Position numbers and translations under genes: made by a program. The notes below the pieces were generated by a model that was not told where the DNA came from, searched no databases, and worked only from the letters and a program-made list of their open reading frames with translations. This document shows, piece after piece, positions 1 to 5,950 of a stretch of 5,950 nt of DNA. The stretch comes from Rhodocyclales bacterium (lineage in GTDB: Bacteria > Pseudomonadota > Gammaproteobacteria > Burkholderiales > Rhodocyclaceae). Within the stretch, counting starts at the first letter, position 1; each line of letters starts with the position of its first letter. The DNA is taken from positions 1 to 5,950 of the forward strand of contig JAIOPW010000557.1 in the NCBI GenBank assembly GCA_021413665.1, in the 5' to 3' direction.

Positions 1-170
1 GCGACACGGACATGAACGTGGTGATCACGGCCGGTGGCGGCATCATCGAGGTACAGGGCACGGCGGAAGGCGAGCCGTTTTCGCGCGCCGAGCTGGACAC
101 GCTGCTGGAGCTTGCCGCGGCAGGCATCCGCGACATCGTAAAGGCGCAGAGCGCCTCACTCGCATTGTGA
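1..170 (+). CDS. rph: Ribonuclease PH, C-terminal end (partial)
   Basis: RNase PH is a cytoplasmic phosphorolytic 3'-5' exoribonuclease that trims the 3' ends of tRNA precursors and other RNAs. Only its last 55 residues are present; the gene enters from the left edge, the first full codon is at base 3, and the stop TGA is at 168-170. The visible part opens with DTDMNVV, continues with GGGIIEVQGTAEGEPFSRAE, and ends in a short helix after AELDTLLELAAAGI. These are hallmark C-terminal stretches of RNase PH; the DTDMN region lies at the conserved acidic catalytic/metal site of the family. The tail after the last helix is short and typical, so the gene looks intact as far as it can be seen. It overlaps rdgB by four bases, an arrangement common for this pair in Proteobacteria. 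Confidence 0.95.
   Translation, partial: DTDMNVVITAGGGIIEVQGTAEGEPFSRAELDTLLELAAAGIRDIVKAQSASLAL
167..170 (+). promoter_or_regulatory. GTGA stop-start overlap, rph/rdgB
   Basis: The rdgB start codon GTG (167-169) overlaps the rph stop TGA (168-170). With no clear Shine-Dalgarno sequence upstream, translation of rdgB is probably coupled to termination on rph. The overlap is seen directly; the coupling is inferred. Confidence 0.7.
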
Positions 171-757
171 AGAAACTGGTTCTCGCTTCGGGCAACGCCG
201 GCAAGCTGCGCGAATTCGGCCAGTTGCTGGCGCCCTTCGATTTCGACGTGCTGCCGCAGTCCGCCTTCAACGTGCCGGAAGCGGAGGAACCGCACATCAC
301 GTTCGTCGAGAACGCCATCGCCAAGGCCCGCCACGCCGCCCGCCTGACCGGGTTGCCGGCGCTGGCCGACGACTCCGGCCTGTGTGTCGCGGCGCTGGGC
401 GGCGCACCGGGCGTCTTCTCCGCCCGCTATGGCGGCGAGCCGAAATCCGACGCGCGCAACAACGCGAAGCTGCTGGCCGACCTTGCCGGGGTCGCCGATC
501 GCCGCGCACACTACGTCGCCGTGCTGGTGCTGATGCGCCATGCCGACGATCCGCAACCGGTCATCACCGAAGGCGAATGGCATGGCGAGATCATCGACAC
601 GCCGCGCGGCGAAGGCGGTTTCGGTTACGACCCCTACTTCATGGTGCCCGGCACCGGCCTCACCGCGGCCGAATTGCCGCACGAAGAGAAGAACCGCAGT
701 TCGCATCGCGGCAAGGCGCTGGCGCAACTCATCGAGCGCCTGCGGCTGGGGATGTGA
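167..757 (+). CDS. rdgB: dITP/XTP pyrophosphatase (RdgB/HAM1 family)
   Basis: This cytoplasmic enzyme hydrolyses non-canonical purine triphosphates (dITP, ITP, XTP) to the monophosphate and pyrophosphate, keeping deaminated purines out of DNA and RNA. The 196-residue product matches the usual length of about 197. Family motifs appear in order: LASGNAGKLREF at 6-17 (substrate-binding SGN), TFVENAIAKA at 45-54 (with the metal-binding Glu of the FxENA motif), ADDSGL at 67-72 (catalytic Asp region), GAPGVFSARYGG at 79-90, GFGYDP at 151-156, and SSHRGKAL at 178-185. The GTG start at 167 was chosen because the SGN motif must lie within the first ten residues; it forms a GTGA overlap with the rph stop. 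No strong Shine-Dalgarno sequence precedes it, which fits translational coupling to rph. The gene looks complete and functional. Confidence 0.96.
   Translation: MKKLVLASGNAGKLREFGQLLAPFDFDVLPQSAFNVPEAEEPHITFVENAIAKARHAARLTGLPALADDSGLCVAALGGAPGVFSARYGGEPKSDARNNAKLLADLAGVADRRAHYVAVLVLMRHADDPQPVITEGEWHGEIIDTPRGEGGFGYDPYFMVPGTGLTAAELPHEEKNRSSHRGKALAQLIERLRLGM
754..757 (+). promoter_or_regulatory. GTGA stop-start overlap, rdgB/hemW
   Basis: The hemW start codon GTG (754-756) overlaps the rdgB stop TGA (755-757), the same arrangement as at the preceding junction. A purine run GGGGA sits at 748-752 but is too close to the start to be a normal ribosome binding site, so coupling by reinitiation is likely. 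Confidence 0.65.
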
Positions 758-1959
758 TTCCGATCATCCCGATCGCCGTATTACCAGCGCCGACTTTGGA
801 GGGTTCCGGGCTGGCGGCGCCGCCGCCGCTCGCGCTGTACGTGCATTGGCCGTGGTGCGTCAAGAAGTGCCCCTACTGCGACTTCAATTCCCATGAAAGC
901 CGCAGCGAGGTTGACGAACCAGCCTACCTAGCCGCACTGATTGCCGATCTCGACGCCGCCCTGCCACGGATATGGAACCGCCCGGTGGGCAGCATCTTCA
1001 TCGGTGGCGGCACGCCCAGCCTGATGCGCACCGAAACTGCCGAGCAACTGCTGGCGGCGATTCGCATGCGTGTGCCGCTGCATCCCGGTGCCGAGGTCAC
1101 GCTCGAAGCCAATCCCGGTACCGCCGAGGCGGCAAAGTTCGCGGCCTTTCGCGCCGCCGGCGTCAATCGACTGTCCATCGGTGTGCAGAGTTTCGATGAC
1201 GCCAAACTTCTTTCGCTCGGCCGCATCCACGACAGTGCCGAGGCGCGACGTGCGATCGACATGGCGCTCGCTCACTTCGAGCGCGTCAATCTCGACCTGA
1301 TGTACGCGCTGCCGGGGCAGACGCTGGCGCAGGCGGAACGCGACATCGCCACCGCGGTCGGCGCCGGCGTCACGCACATCTCCGCCTACCACCTGACGCT
1401 GGAACCGAACACGCCATTCCACCACGCGCCGCCGCCGCTGCCCGACGACGATCTCGCGGCCGACATGCAGGACAGGGTCGAAGCCACGCTGGATGCCGCA
1501 GGCTTCCGGCAGTATGAAACGTCGGCATTTGCCCGGCCTGCCGGCGGCACGGATTCGCGCTGCCGGCACAACCTAAACTACTGGACCTTCGGCGATTACC
1601 TCGGCATCGGCGCCGGCGCGCACAGCAAGCTGTCGGACCACGACTCGATCTGGCGCGAGGCGCGCCACCGCAATCCCCGCGCTTATCTTGAAGGCGCGCT
1701 GCGCGGCGACTTCATCAGCACGCGCCAGGACATCGCCCGCGCCGACCTGGGCGGCGAATTCATGATGAACGCCCTGCGCCTGAACGATGGCTTCCCGCTG
1801 CCGCTATTCACCGAGCGCACCGGCCTGCCGCTGGCCGCCATCGAAGAGTCGGCGCTGGCGGCACGGCGCGACGGGCTGCTGGAAATGGTCGACGGACATA
1901 TGCGGCCGACGCCGCGCGGCCGGCGCTTCCTCAACCGGCTTCTTGCCGGCTTCCTTTGA
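754..1959 (+). CDS. hemW: Heme chaperone HemW (radical SAM superfamily)
   Basis: HemW binds heme and is thought to deliver it to respiratory enzymes; it resembles coproporphyrinogen III dehydrogenase HemN but is a separate family. The 401-residue product carries the 4Fe-4S motif CX3CX2C at C35, C39 and C42 (within PWCVKKCPYCDF). The residue where HemN has a fourth cysteine is Phe, as in HemW. Other landmarks are GGGTPS at 84-89, a SAM-binding EANPGT, SIGVQSF, DLMYALPGQT, and CRHNLNYW at 270-277, the HNxxYW signature of HemW. A HemN_C-type winged-helix region fills roughly the last 75 residues. The GTG at 754 gives an N-terminus starting VIPIIP and a GTGA overlap with the rdgB stop; TTG at 796 is a weaker alternative. 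The reading frame stays open upstream to 382, but that part lies inside rdgB and is a shadow. Many databases mislabel this family as oxygen-independent coproporphyrinogen oxidase. Confidence 0.95.
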   Translation: MIPIIPIAVLPAPTLEGSGLAAPPPLALYVHWPWCVKKCPYCDFNSHESRSEVDEPAYLAALIADLDAALPRIWNRPVGSIFIGGGTPSLMRTETAEQLLAAIRMRVPLHPGAEVTLEANPGTAEAAKFAAFRAAGVNRLSIGVQSFDDAKLLSLGRIHDSAEARRAIDMALAHFERVNLDLMYALPGQTLAQAERDIATAVGAGVTHISAYHLTLEPNTPFHHAPPPLPDDDLAADMQDRVEATLDAAGFRQYETSAFARPAGGTDSRCRHNLNYWTFGDYLGIGAGAHSKLSDHDSIWREARHRNPRAYLEGALRGDFISTRQDIARADLGGEFMMNALRLNDGFPLPLFTERTGLPLAAIEESALAARRDGLLEMVDGHMRPTPRGRRFLNRLLAGFL

Positions 1960-1974
1960 GCGGCACGGGCTGAC

Positions 1975-3105
1975 ATGGCGAAGCAGACGCTTTACGACAT
2001 CATCGGGGTCGCCGCCGACGCGTCCGCGGACGACATCCAGCGTGCGTTCGAGGAAAGGCGCAAGGCGTTGAGCGACCTCCCTGAAAGCGAGGACCAGCGC
2101 AACCACCGGAGTTTTCTCGATCATGCGCGCGATGTGCTGGGCGATCCGGGGCGCCGCGCCACCTATGACTGGCAGTTGCGTGCCCGGGACATCGCGCCGC
2201 AAGCCGTACCGCAACACCGCCTGCGCTGGCGCGGGCTGGTCGCCGGCCTGCTTGCCCTCGTCGGCACGGTGATGCTGGGCAAGCAGTTCCTGCCAACGAC
2301 GCCGGGCGCGGGGCCCGCGACGCCAATCGCGACGGTTGCCACCAAAGCCGCCGCAAAACCCGTCGTCGTCGAGGACCTCCCGTCGGTAGCCGATGCCGCT
2401 GAAGCGCTGGCGGGCCCGGATCGGGGCAGCGCGCCAGCGGCCACGGTTCCTGCCGCCGCAACGCGCGGGCCGCAGCCACGCACGGTTACGGCAACAGCGG
2501 GCAGCCCGTTGATGAACCGGGTTCTCCAATCCACGTACGCGATTGTCGGCAGCCAGGGTCATGGCACCGGCGTCGCCATCGAGCCCGACCGGCTGCTCAC
2601 CAATTGCCATGTCATTGCGCCGAACGTGCTCAAGGGCAAGATCTACGCGATCAGCGCCGTCACCGGTGCCAGCGTCGAGATCACCGAAGCTGCGTTTCTG
2701 GTCAAGGAAGACGCCTGTGTCGTCCATGCCCCCGGCCTTGCCGGCCAGCCAATGGCACTGGGTGACACCGCGCACCTGCAACGCGGCGCGCGCCTGCACA
2801 ACGTCGGCTTCGGCGGCGGCAATCTCACGCTGGCGCAAGGCCTGTATCTCGGCAGCCTGCAACGCTTCGGGCAGTACTACATGCTCTCCACCAACTCGTG
2901 CCTCCCCGGTGTCTCGGGCGGTCCGCTGGTCGATGATGACGGCCGCCTGATCGGGCTGACCTCGGGCGGCGCCCGCGATAGCCGCGGCAACAACGTCTGC
3001 GCCTCGCTCACGGTGGAGACCGCGCGCCAGGTGCTGTCCGAACGCATGATGCAGATCGACGCCTTCCCGCCCAATTACCTTACCAACTGGACCGGGCGGC
3101 GCTGA
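1975..3105 (+). CDS. J-like domain / TM / trypsin-like serine protease fusion
   Basis: This is a 376-residue membrane-anchored protease candidate whose substrate is unknown. Residues 5-68 match a J domain: LYDIIGV, a helix II with AFEERRKAL, and a helix III ending LGDPGRRATYD. The HPD tripeptide between helices II and III is absent (LSDLPES stands there), so Hsp70 stimulation is unlikely. Residues about 87-102 form one hydrophobic helix, preceded by R82, R84 and R86, predicting a cytoplasmic J-like domain and a periplasmic C-terminus. An Ala/Pro/Thr-rich linker runs to about 178. The C-terminal half is a chymotrypsin/HtrA-fold protease: GHGTGVAI at 195-202, TNCHVI with catalytic H212, EDACVV with probable catalytic D246, and GVSGGPL with nucleophile S314. 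No PDZ domain follows. Cysteines 211, 248, 309 and 342 are all on the protease side. The ATG lies 15 bases after the hemW stop with only a weak ribosome binding site, suggesting the same operon. The domain calls come from motifs and are firm; the biological role is open. Confidence 0.85.
   Translation: MAKQTLYDIIGVAADASADDIQRAFEERRKALSDLPESEDQRNHRSFLDHARDVLGDPGRRATYDWQLRARDIAPQAVPQHRLRWRGLVAGLLALVGTVMLGKQFLPTTPGAGPATPIATVATKAAAKPVVVEDLPSVADAAEALAGPDRGSAPAATVPAAATRGPQPRTVTATAGSPLMNRVLQSTYAIVGSQGHGTGVAIEPDRLLTNCHVIAPNVLKGKIYAISAVTGASVEITEAAFLVKEDACVVHAPGLAGQPMALGDTAHLQRGARLHNVGFGGGNLTLAQGLYLGSLQRFGQYYMLSTNSCLPGVSGGPLVDDDGRLIGLTSGGARDSRGNNVCASLTVETARQVLSERMMQIDAFPPNYLTNWTGRR
3080..3105. other. 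Tail-to-tail overlap of the two convergent operons
   Basis: The protease gene (plus strand, stop TGA 3103-3105) and the PAP2 gene (minus strand, stop TAA read at 3082-3080) share 26 bases. Neither side shows a GC hairpin followed by a T run, so no intrinsic terminator can be assigned; transcripts from both sides probably extend into each other's coding region. Confidence 0.85.
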
Positions 3106-4333
3106 GCACGGAGGTGTCGCTTGCCCCGGCCAACCGGTCCCCGAGTCGTATCACGAGCAACAGCGTCAGACCCATTGGCAACCAATGCGCGCGTCCCGCG
3201 ATGGCGAACAGGGATGCGCCCCATGTCAGCCAGGACAGCCACGCACCGAGCATGATGACGCCGGCCCGGAATGTCCGGCGGCGACGGGGATTCGTCGCCG
3301 GGGCGCACAGCGCGAGCGCGGCCAGCGCCAGCGGCAAGGCCACCACGAGGTCGATCAGATAGTGTTCGCCAAGGCCGAGGATCGCCACCACGGTAAGCCA
3401 CAGGAATGCCCCATATCCCAGTCTGGCGCGGAGCCCGGCAGCGCGGGCGTCGAGCCACAAGGCAAAGGCCCACGCAAAATGCAGGGACGGCATGCCGTTG
3501 CGTGGCGCCGCCGGCATGACATCGAGGGCGGCGGGTATGGCGGGCAGATGGTCGGGAAACAGTGCGCCAAACGCAAAAATCGGCCCCGCCACCGGATACA
3601 GGAAATAGATCGGGAATCCGATCAATGCAATGGCCATGAATACCGGCAGGGTGCCGGGCACCCGGTCGCGATGCCGCAGCTGCATGCCGACGGCCAGTGC
3701 AACCGCAAGCGGCAACGAGGCGTAGACGGCAAGGGCGATTTCCCGAACCCCCGCCGGATCGAGGATGAATCGCGCTACCGCGGCGCTCGGGTCGAATCCC
3801 AGCGAACGATCGAAGTTGAAGGCCAGGAGATCCAGGGTGTCGGGATTGACGGTCGATGACAAGGCGAGCAGCGGCCGTGATGCAATCACAAACAACGGCA
3901 TGGTGCCGCCCGCCATCAGGAGCAGCTTCGCGTTCCTGCCCTCTTCATGGCAACGCTGGCGCCAGGCCTTTGCGCCCAGACTGGCGGCGCTCCCCAGTCC
4001 CTGGTAATACAGCGCCAGACCGACAAATCGATGCGGGTGTTCGCTATCGATACCGAAAAGTACGCCATGCACCGCCAGCAGCAGGAATCCGACAATGCTG
4101 GCGCGGGCGATTTCGGCTGGCGCAGGTCGTGCCAGCGCATGAATCGCAAAAATCCCTCCCATGGCGTAGGAGAAGAAGGGATGGTAGGCGTTCGAATCCA
4201 CCGTGAGAAAGTGGTGCGGTGCCGGCGCCAATCCCGCCAGCGCAATGGCTTCCGTCGCCAACACGGCGGCACAGGCCGCGATGAAACCGGCGCGGATGCA
4301 CGGCGCGGCGTCGGCGTTAGTGCTCCTTGCCAT
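3080..4333 (-). CDS. PAP2-superfamily (Aur1/Ipt1-like) polytopic membrane protein
   Basis: The product is a 417-residue integral membrane protein with about ten hydrophobic segments. Its C-terminal half carries the acid phosphatase/phosphotransferase signature of the PAP2 superfamily in the form seen in inositolphosphotransferases of the Aur1/Ipt1 group: PRNGMPSLHF with H285, then GEHYLID with H324 and D328, each beside a membrane helix. Members act on lipid phosphates or transfer phospho-headgroups; the substrate here cannot be told. The N-terminal 190 residues or so are also membrane-embedded and I do not recognise a family in them. The chosen start is ATG at 4331-4333, 17 bases inside the 3' end of the NnrS gene; TTG at 4349-4351 would add six residues. 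No good ribosome binding site is seen, so coupling to nnrS is likely. The 3' end overlaps the convergent protease gene. All expected catalytic residues are present. Confidence 0.8.
   Translation of the reverse strand: MARSTNADAAPCIRAGFIAACAAVLATEAIALAGLAPAPHHFLTVDSNAYHPFFSYAMGGIFAIHALARPAPAEIARASIVGFLLLAVHGVLFGIDSEHPHRFVGLALYYQGLGSAASLGAKAWRQRCHEEGRNAKLLLMAGGTMPLFVIASRPLLALSSTVNPDTLDLLAFNFDRSLGFDPSAAVARFILDPAGVREIALAVYASLPLAVALAVGMQLRHRDRVPGTLPVFMAIALIGFPIYFLYPVAGPIFAFGALFPDHLPAIPAALDVMPAAPRNGMPSLHFAWAFALWLDARAAGLRARLGYGAFLWLTVVAILGLGEHYLIDLVVALPLALAALALCAPATNPRRRRTFRAGVIMLGAWLSWLTWGASLFAIAGRAHWLPMGLTLLLVIRLGDRLAGASDTSVLSAARSSW
4317..4333 (-). other. nnrS/PAP2 gene overlap
   Basis: The last codons of nnrS (stop TAA read at 4319-4317) overlap the proposed ATG of the PAP2 gene by 17 bases in another frame. 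An AAGGAG sequence occurs here (bases 4328-4323 on the minus strand), but it lies downstream of the ATG and has no start codon at a suitable distance, so it does not move the start call. Confidence 0.65.
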
Positions 4334-5477
4334 CCACTCGTGCCTGCGCAAGAAATGGAATCAGGCGCCAGGCGAGGATCGCAAAGCCGGAGAACCAGCC
4401 GCCGGCGGCGAGCAGGATCCACAGCGGGTAGGCGGCCGGATCGAGTTGCGGCGCGATGACGCGCAACGCGAAGGCGGCGATCATGATCCACAGCGCCAGC
4501 TTGTCGAAGCGGTCGAAGACGACTTTCCTGCCGGTGTGGCCCTTGGCGATCCGTATCAGCATCGCGGGAATGATCAGGCCCATCGCGCCCAGCGTGAACA
4601 CATGCACCGAGAACGATCCCACCCAGGCCCGCGGCGCGACCTGGCCGAGGAATTCGACCAGCAACTGCAACACGATCGCCAGATATCCCAGGTACATGAT
4701 GCCGAGATCGAGCCGGCGCAGCGCCAGGTGCGGCTTCCAGAAGATGAACCGGCCCGCCAGCAGCAGTGCCAGCAGCAGCGACAGCCAGCCCGCCAACGGT
4801 GGCGGCATCAGGCCGGCGCCCGCGAGCAGCACGCCGAGCAGCTTGATGCCGCGGTCCAGCGCCGCATGGCGCAGGATGTCGACCCGGAAAATGCTTTTCA
4901 TGAATTGGGTCAGGGTGCGCTCCAGCATGACCAGGAAGGCGACACGGAACAGGCCGATGGCCATGACGAAGCCGGCCTGGAAATAGTCGACGCTCAGCAT
5001 CAGGAGCTTGGCGACGAGGAAGGTCGGCAGGATCAGCAGGAAGAAATAGTTGTCGCGATAGCTGTCGGTCTCGCGGTGGCGAATCAGCGACCACGCCAGC
5101 ATGGCGACGATCGTTCCGAGGAACAGGAAGTTCGACAGATGGAACAGCCAGCCCGGCCAGTGTCCGCCGAAACCCATGCCGGCGCGCTCGAACAGCCAGG
5201 CGGCGGCGAGGAAGGCCAGCGCCGCGCCGTGATAGCCGCGAATCTGCACCCAGTTCTTGGTCGAGGTCAGCAGGAAGCCGCCCAGCACCGCCCAGCCGAA
5301 GCCGAAGAACATCTCGTGGGCGTGCCACTGCACCGCCGCGACGGGGGAATCAGGGGCCGGCAGGATGCCGAGAAAGACCAGCGCCCAGAGCAGCGGCAGG
5401 CTGAGTCCCGACAGGCAGGCGAGGGTGAAGAAGGGACGAAAGCCGACCAGCCAGAAGGGATGTGCCTGAAATTTCAT
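4317..5477 (-). CDS. nnrS: NnrS family membrane protein
   Basis: NnrS proteins are polytopic inner-membrane heme- and copper-containing proteins, first linked to denitrification in Rhodobacter and later to nitric oxide stress resistance; the biochemical activity is not settled. The 386-residue product has about twelve hydrophobic segments and the family landmarks: HPFWLVGFRPFF at 6-17, WHAHEMFFGFGWAVLGGFLL at 51-70 (with candidate metal/heme ligands H52 and H54), HVFTLGAMG at 292-300, and GHTGR at 313-317. Length fits the usual 380-400. The ATG at 5475-5477 was chosen because it puts the HPFWLVGFRPFF motif at the very N-terminus as in relatives; an in-frame GTG at 5529-5531 would add 18 unrelated residues and overlap trmB. 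It follows trmB by 23 bases and overlaps the PAP2 gene, so a trmB-nnrS-PAP2 transcript is likely. I see no FNR/NNR-type box in the short gap upstream. Confidence 0.93.
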   Translation of the reverse strand: MKFQAHPFWLVGFRPFFTLACLSGLSLPLLWALVFLGILPAPDSPVAAVQWHAHEMFFGFGWAVLGGFLLTSTKNWVQIRGYHGAALAFLAAAWLFERAGMGFGGHWPGWLFHLSNFLFLGTIVAMLAWSLIRHRETDSYRDNYFFLLILPTFLVAKLLMLSVDYFQAGFVMAIGLFRVAFLVMLERTLTQFMKSIFRVDILRHAALDRGIKLLGVLLAGAGLMPPPLAGWLSLLLALLLAGRFIFWKPHLALRRLDLGIMYLGYLAIVLQLLVEFLGQVAPRAWVGSFSVHVFTLGAMGLIIPAMLIRIAKGHTGRKVVFDRFDKLALWIMIAAFALRVIAPQLDPAAYPLWILLAAGGWFSGFAILAWRLIPFLAQARVDGKEH

Positions 5478-5500
5478 CGCGCCGACCGCATCAACGGGAG

Positions 5501-5950
5501 TCAGGTTTTGCGGCGGAAGACCACATCCCACACGCCATGGCCCAGCCTCAGGCCGCGGCTTTCAAATTTGGTCTGCGGCCGGTAGGGCGGCCGTGGCGTG
5601 AAGTCCTTGGCCATGTTCGCCAGCAGCGGCTCGGCGGAAAGCACCTCCAGAATCTGCATGGCATAGTCCTCCCAGTCGGTGGCGCAATGCAGGTAGCCGC
5701 TCGGCGCCAGCCGCGTCGCCAGCAGCGCGACGAATCCGGGCTGGACCAGGCGCCGCTTCTGCTGGCGCTTTTTCGGCCAGGGATCCGGAAAGAAGATGTG
5801 GATGCCGGACAAGGAACCCGGCGCGATCATGTCGCGCACCACCTCGACGGCATCGTGCTGGATCACGCGCAGGTTGCCGAGTTCGCGTGTGGCGATTTCC
5901 TTCATCAGGCTGCCGACGCCGGGGGTGTGCACCTCGATGCCCAGATAGTC
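5501..5950 (-). CDS. trmB: tRNA (guanine-N7-)-methyltransferase, C-terminal part (partial)
   Basis: TrmB uses S-adenosylmethionine to make m7G at position 46 in the variable loop of tRNAs. The gene runs off the right edge of the window; the last 149 residues are present, with the stop TGA at 5501-5503. Diagnostic stretches are YLGIEVHTPGVGSL at the start of the visible part, HIFFPDPWPKKRQQKRRLVQ (the catalytic Asp/substrate loop FPDPW-x-KKRxxKRR), ATDWEDYA, and RPQTKFESRGLRLGHGVWD (the TKFExRGxRLGHGVWDL signature near the C-terminus). These are all in the right order and spacing for an active enzyme. The SAM-binding first half, including the usual GxGxG motif, lies outside the window. An internal GTG at 5930-5932 is in frame but is not the true start, since conserved TrmB sequence continues upstream of it. 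Confidence 0.96.
   Translation of the reverse strand, partial: DYLGIEVHTPGVGSLMKEIATRELGNLRVIQHDAVEVVRDMIAPGSLSGIHIFFPDPWPKKRQQKRRLVQPGFVALLATRLAPSGYLHCATDWEDYAMQILEVLSAEPLLANMAKDFTPRPPYRPQTKFESRGLRLGHGVWDVVFRRKT

Noticed and set aside
143..155. Small perfect hairpin GGCGC-AGA-GCGCC just before the rdgB start
   Set aside because: It lies within the rph coding sequence, has only a 5-base stem and no T run. Such hairpins are expected by chance at this GC content; an effect on rdgB translation is possible but unsupported.
382..753. Upstream extension of the hemW frame into rdgB, which could suggest a longer fusion protein
   Set aside because: The extension is Arg-rich shadow sequence within rdgB, and HemW homologues start close to the position given by the GTG at 754.
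2021..2032. 12-base perfect palindrome CGTCCGCGGACG
   Set aside because: It is inside the J-like coding region, encodes ordinary loop residues (Ala/Ser/Asp rich), and is single-copy in the window; chance in GC-rich codons is the simplest explanation.
1804..2862. A 352-codon open frame antisense to hemW and the protease gene
   Set aside because: Composition is typical of a shadow frame (Arg, Ala and Gly rich, no motif), and both opposite genes have catalytic motifs in their frames.
3649..3663. Inverted repeat GGGTGCC-G-GGCACCC
   Set aside because: It lies within the PAP2 coding region with no T run and no partner site, so it is not a convincing terminator or operator.
3916..5328. A 470-codon open frame on the minus strand, spanning nnrS and part of the PAP2 gene in another frame
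   Set aside because: Arg/Ala/Pro/Gly-rich translation without recognisable domains, fully covered by two well-supported genes on the same strand. It is a high-GC shadow frame.
4203..5585. A 460-codon open frame on the plus strand covering the whole nnrS gene, rich in Gln, Glu, Arg and Asp
   Set aside because: It is the antisense image of a hydrophobic membrane protein in GC-rich DNA: Leu codons read backwards become Gln codons. It shows no family motif and overlaps nnrS, which has clear family motifs.
1..5950. Search for mobile elements, CRISPR arrays, tRNAs, toxin-antitoxin pairs or a defence island
   Set aside because: No transposase or integrase motif, repeat-spacer pattern, tRNA-like cloverleaf or target-site duplication was seen. 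Genes are tightly packed with uniform base composition, and the protease fusion sits among housekeeping genes, not in an accessory island.

Overview
The window is GC-rich and almost entirely coding, with the gene content of a bacterial chromosome. The partial rph, rdgB and hemW row, a NnrS-family protein next to trmB, and the wording of HemW and TrmB suggest a Proteobacterium, most likely a Betaproteobacterium of Rhodocyclales type. The taxon is an inference from gene order and protein style, not from a search. I see no insertion sequence, tRNA, rRNA, CRISPR array or long intergenic space.

Left half, plus strand (about 1-3105): the 3' end of rph (RNase PH), rdgB (dITP/XTP pyrophosphatase), hemW (radical-SAM-family heme chaperone), then an unusual membrane-anchored protein. 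The rph/rdgB and rdgB/hemW junctions are both 4-base GTGA overlaps, and 15 bases separate hemW from the fourth gene, so all four probably share one transcript. The fourth gene is the most interesting item here. It has an N-terminal J-like domain without the HPD motif, one transmembrane helix, an Ala/Pro/Thr-rich linker and a C-terminal trypsin/HtrA-type serine protease domain with an apparently intact His-Asp-Ser triad. It has no PDZ domain.

Right half, minus strand (5950 down to 3080): trmB (tRNA m7G46 methyltransferase, truncated at its 5' end by the window edge), an NnrS-family polytopic membrane protein, and a polytopic PAP2/Aur1-type membrane protein. The gap between trmB and nnrS is 23 bases and nnrS overlaps the PAP2 gene by about 17 bases, again operon-like. 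The two operons converge, and the PAP2 gene and the protease gene overlap tail to tail by 26 bases with no obvious terminator between them.

Functionally the window mixes housekeeping RNA and nucleotide maintenance (rph, rdgB, trmB) with heme handling (HemW), a heme/copper membrane protein linked to nitric oxide metabolism (NnrS), and two uncharacterised envelope proteins (the J-like protease and the PAP2 protein). I do not see a mobile or defence system. The novelty candidate is the HPD-less J-TM-protease architecture placed behind hemW.
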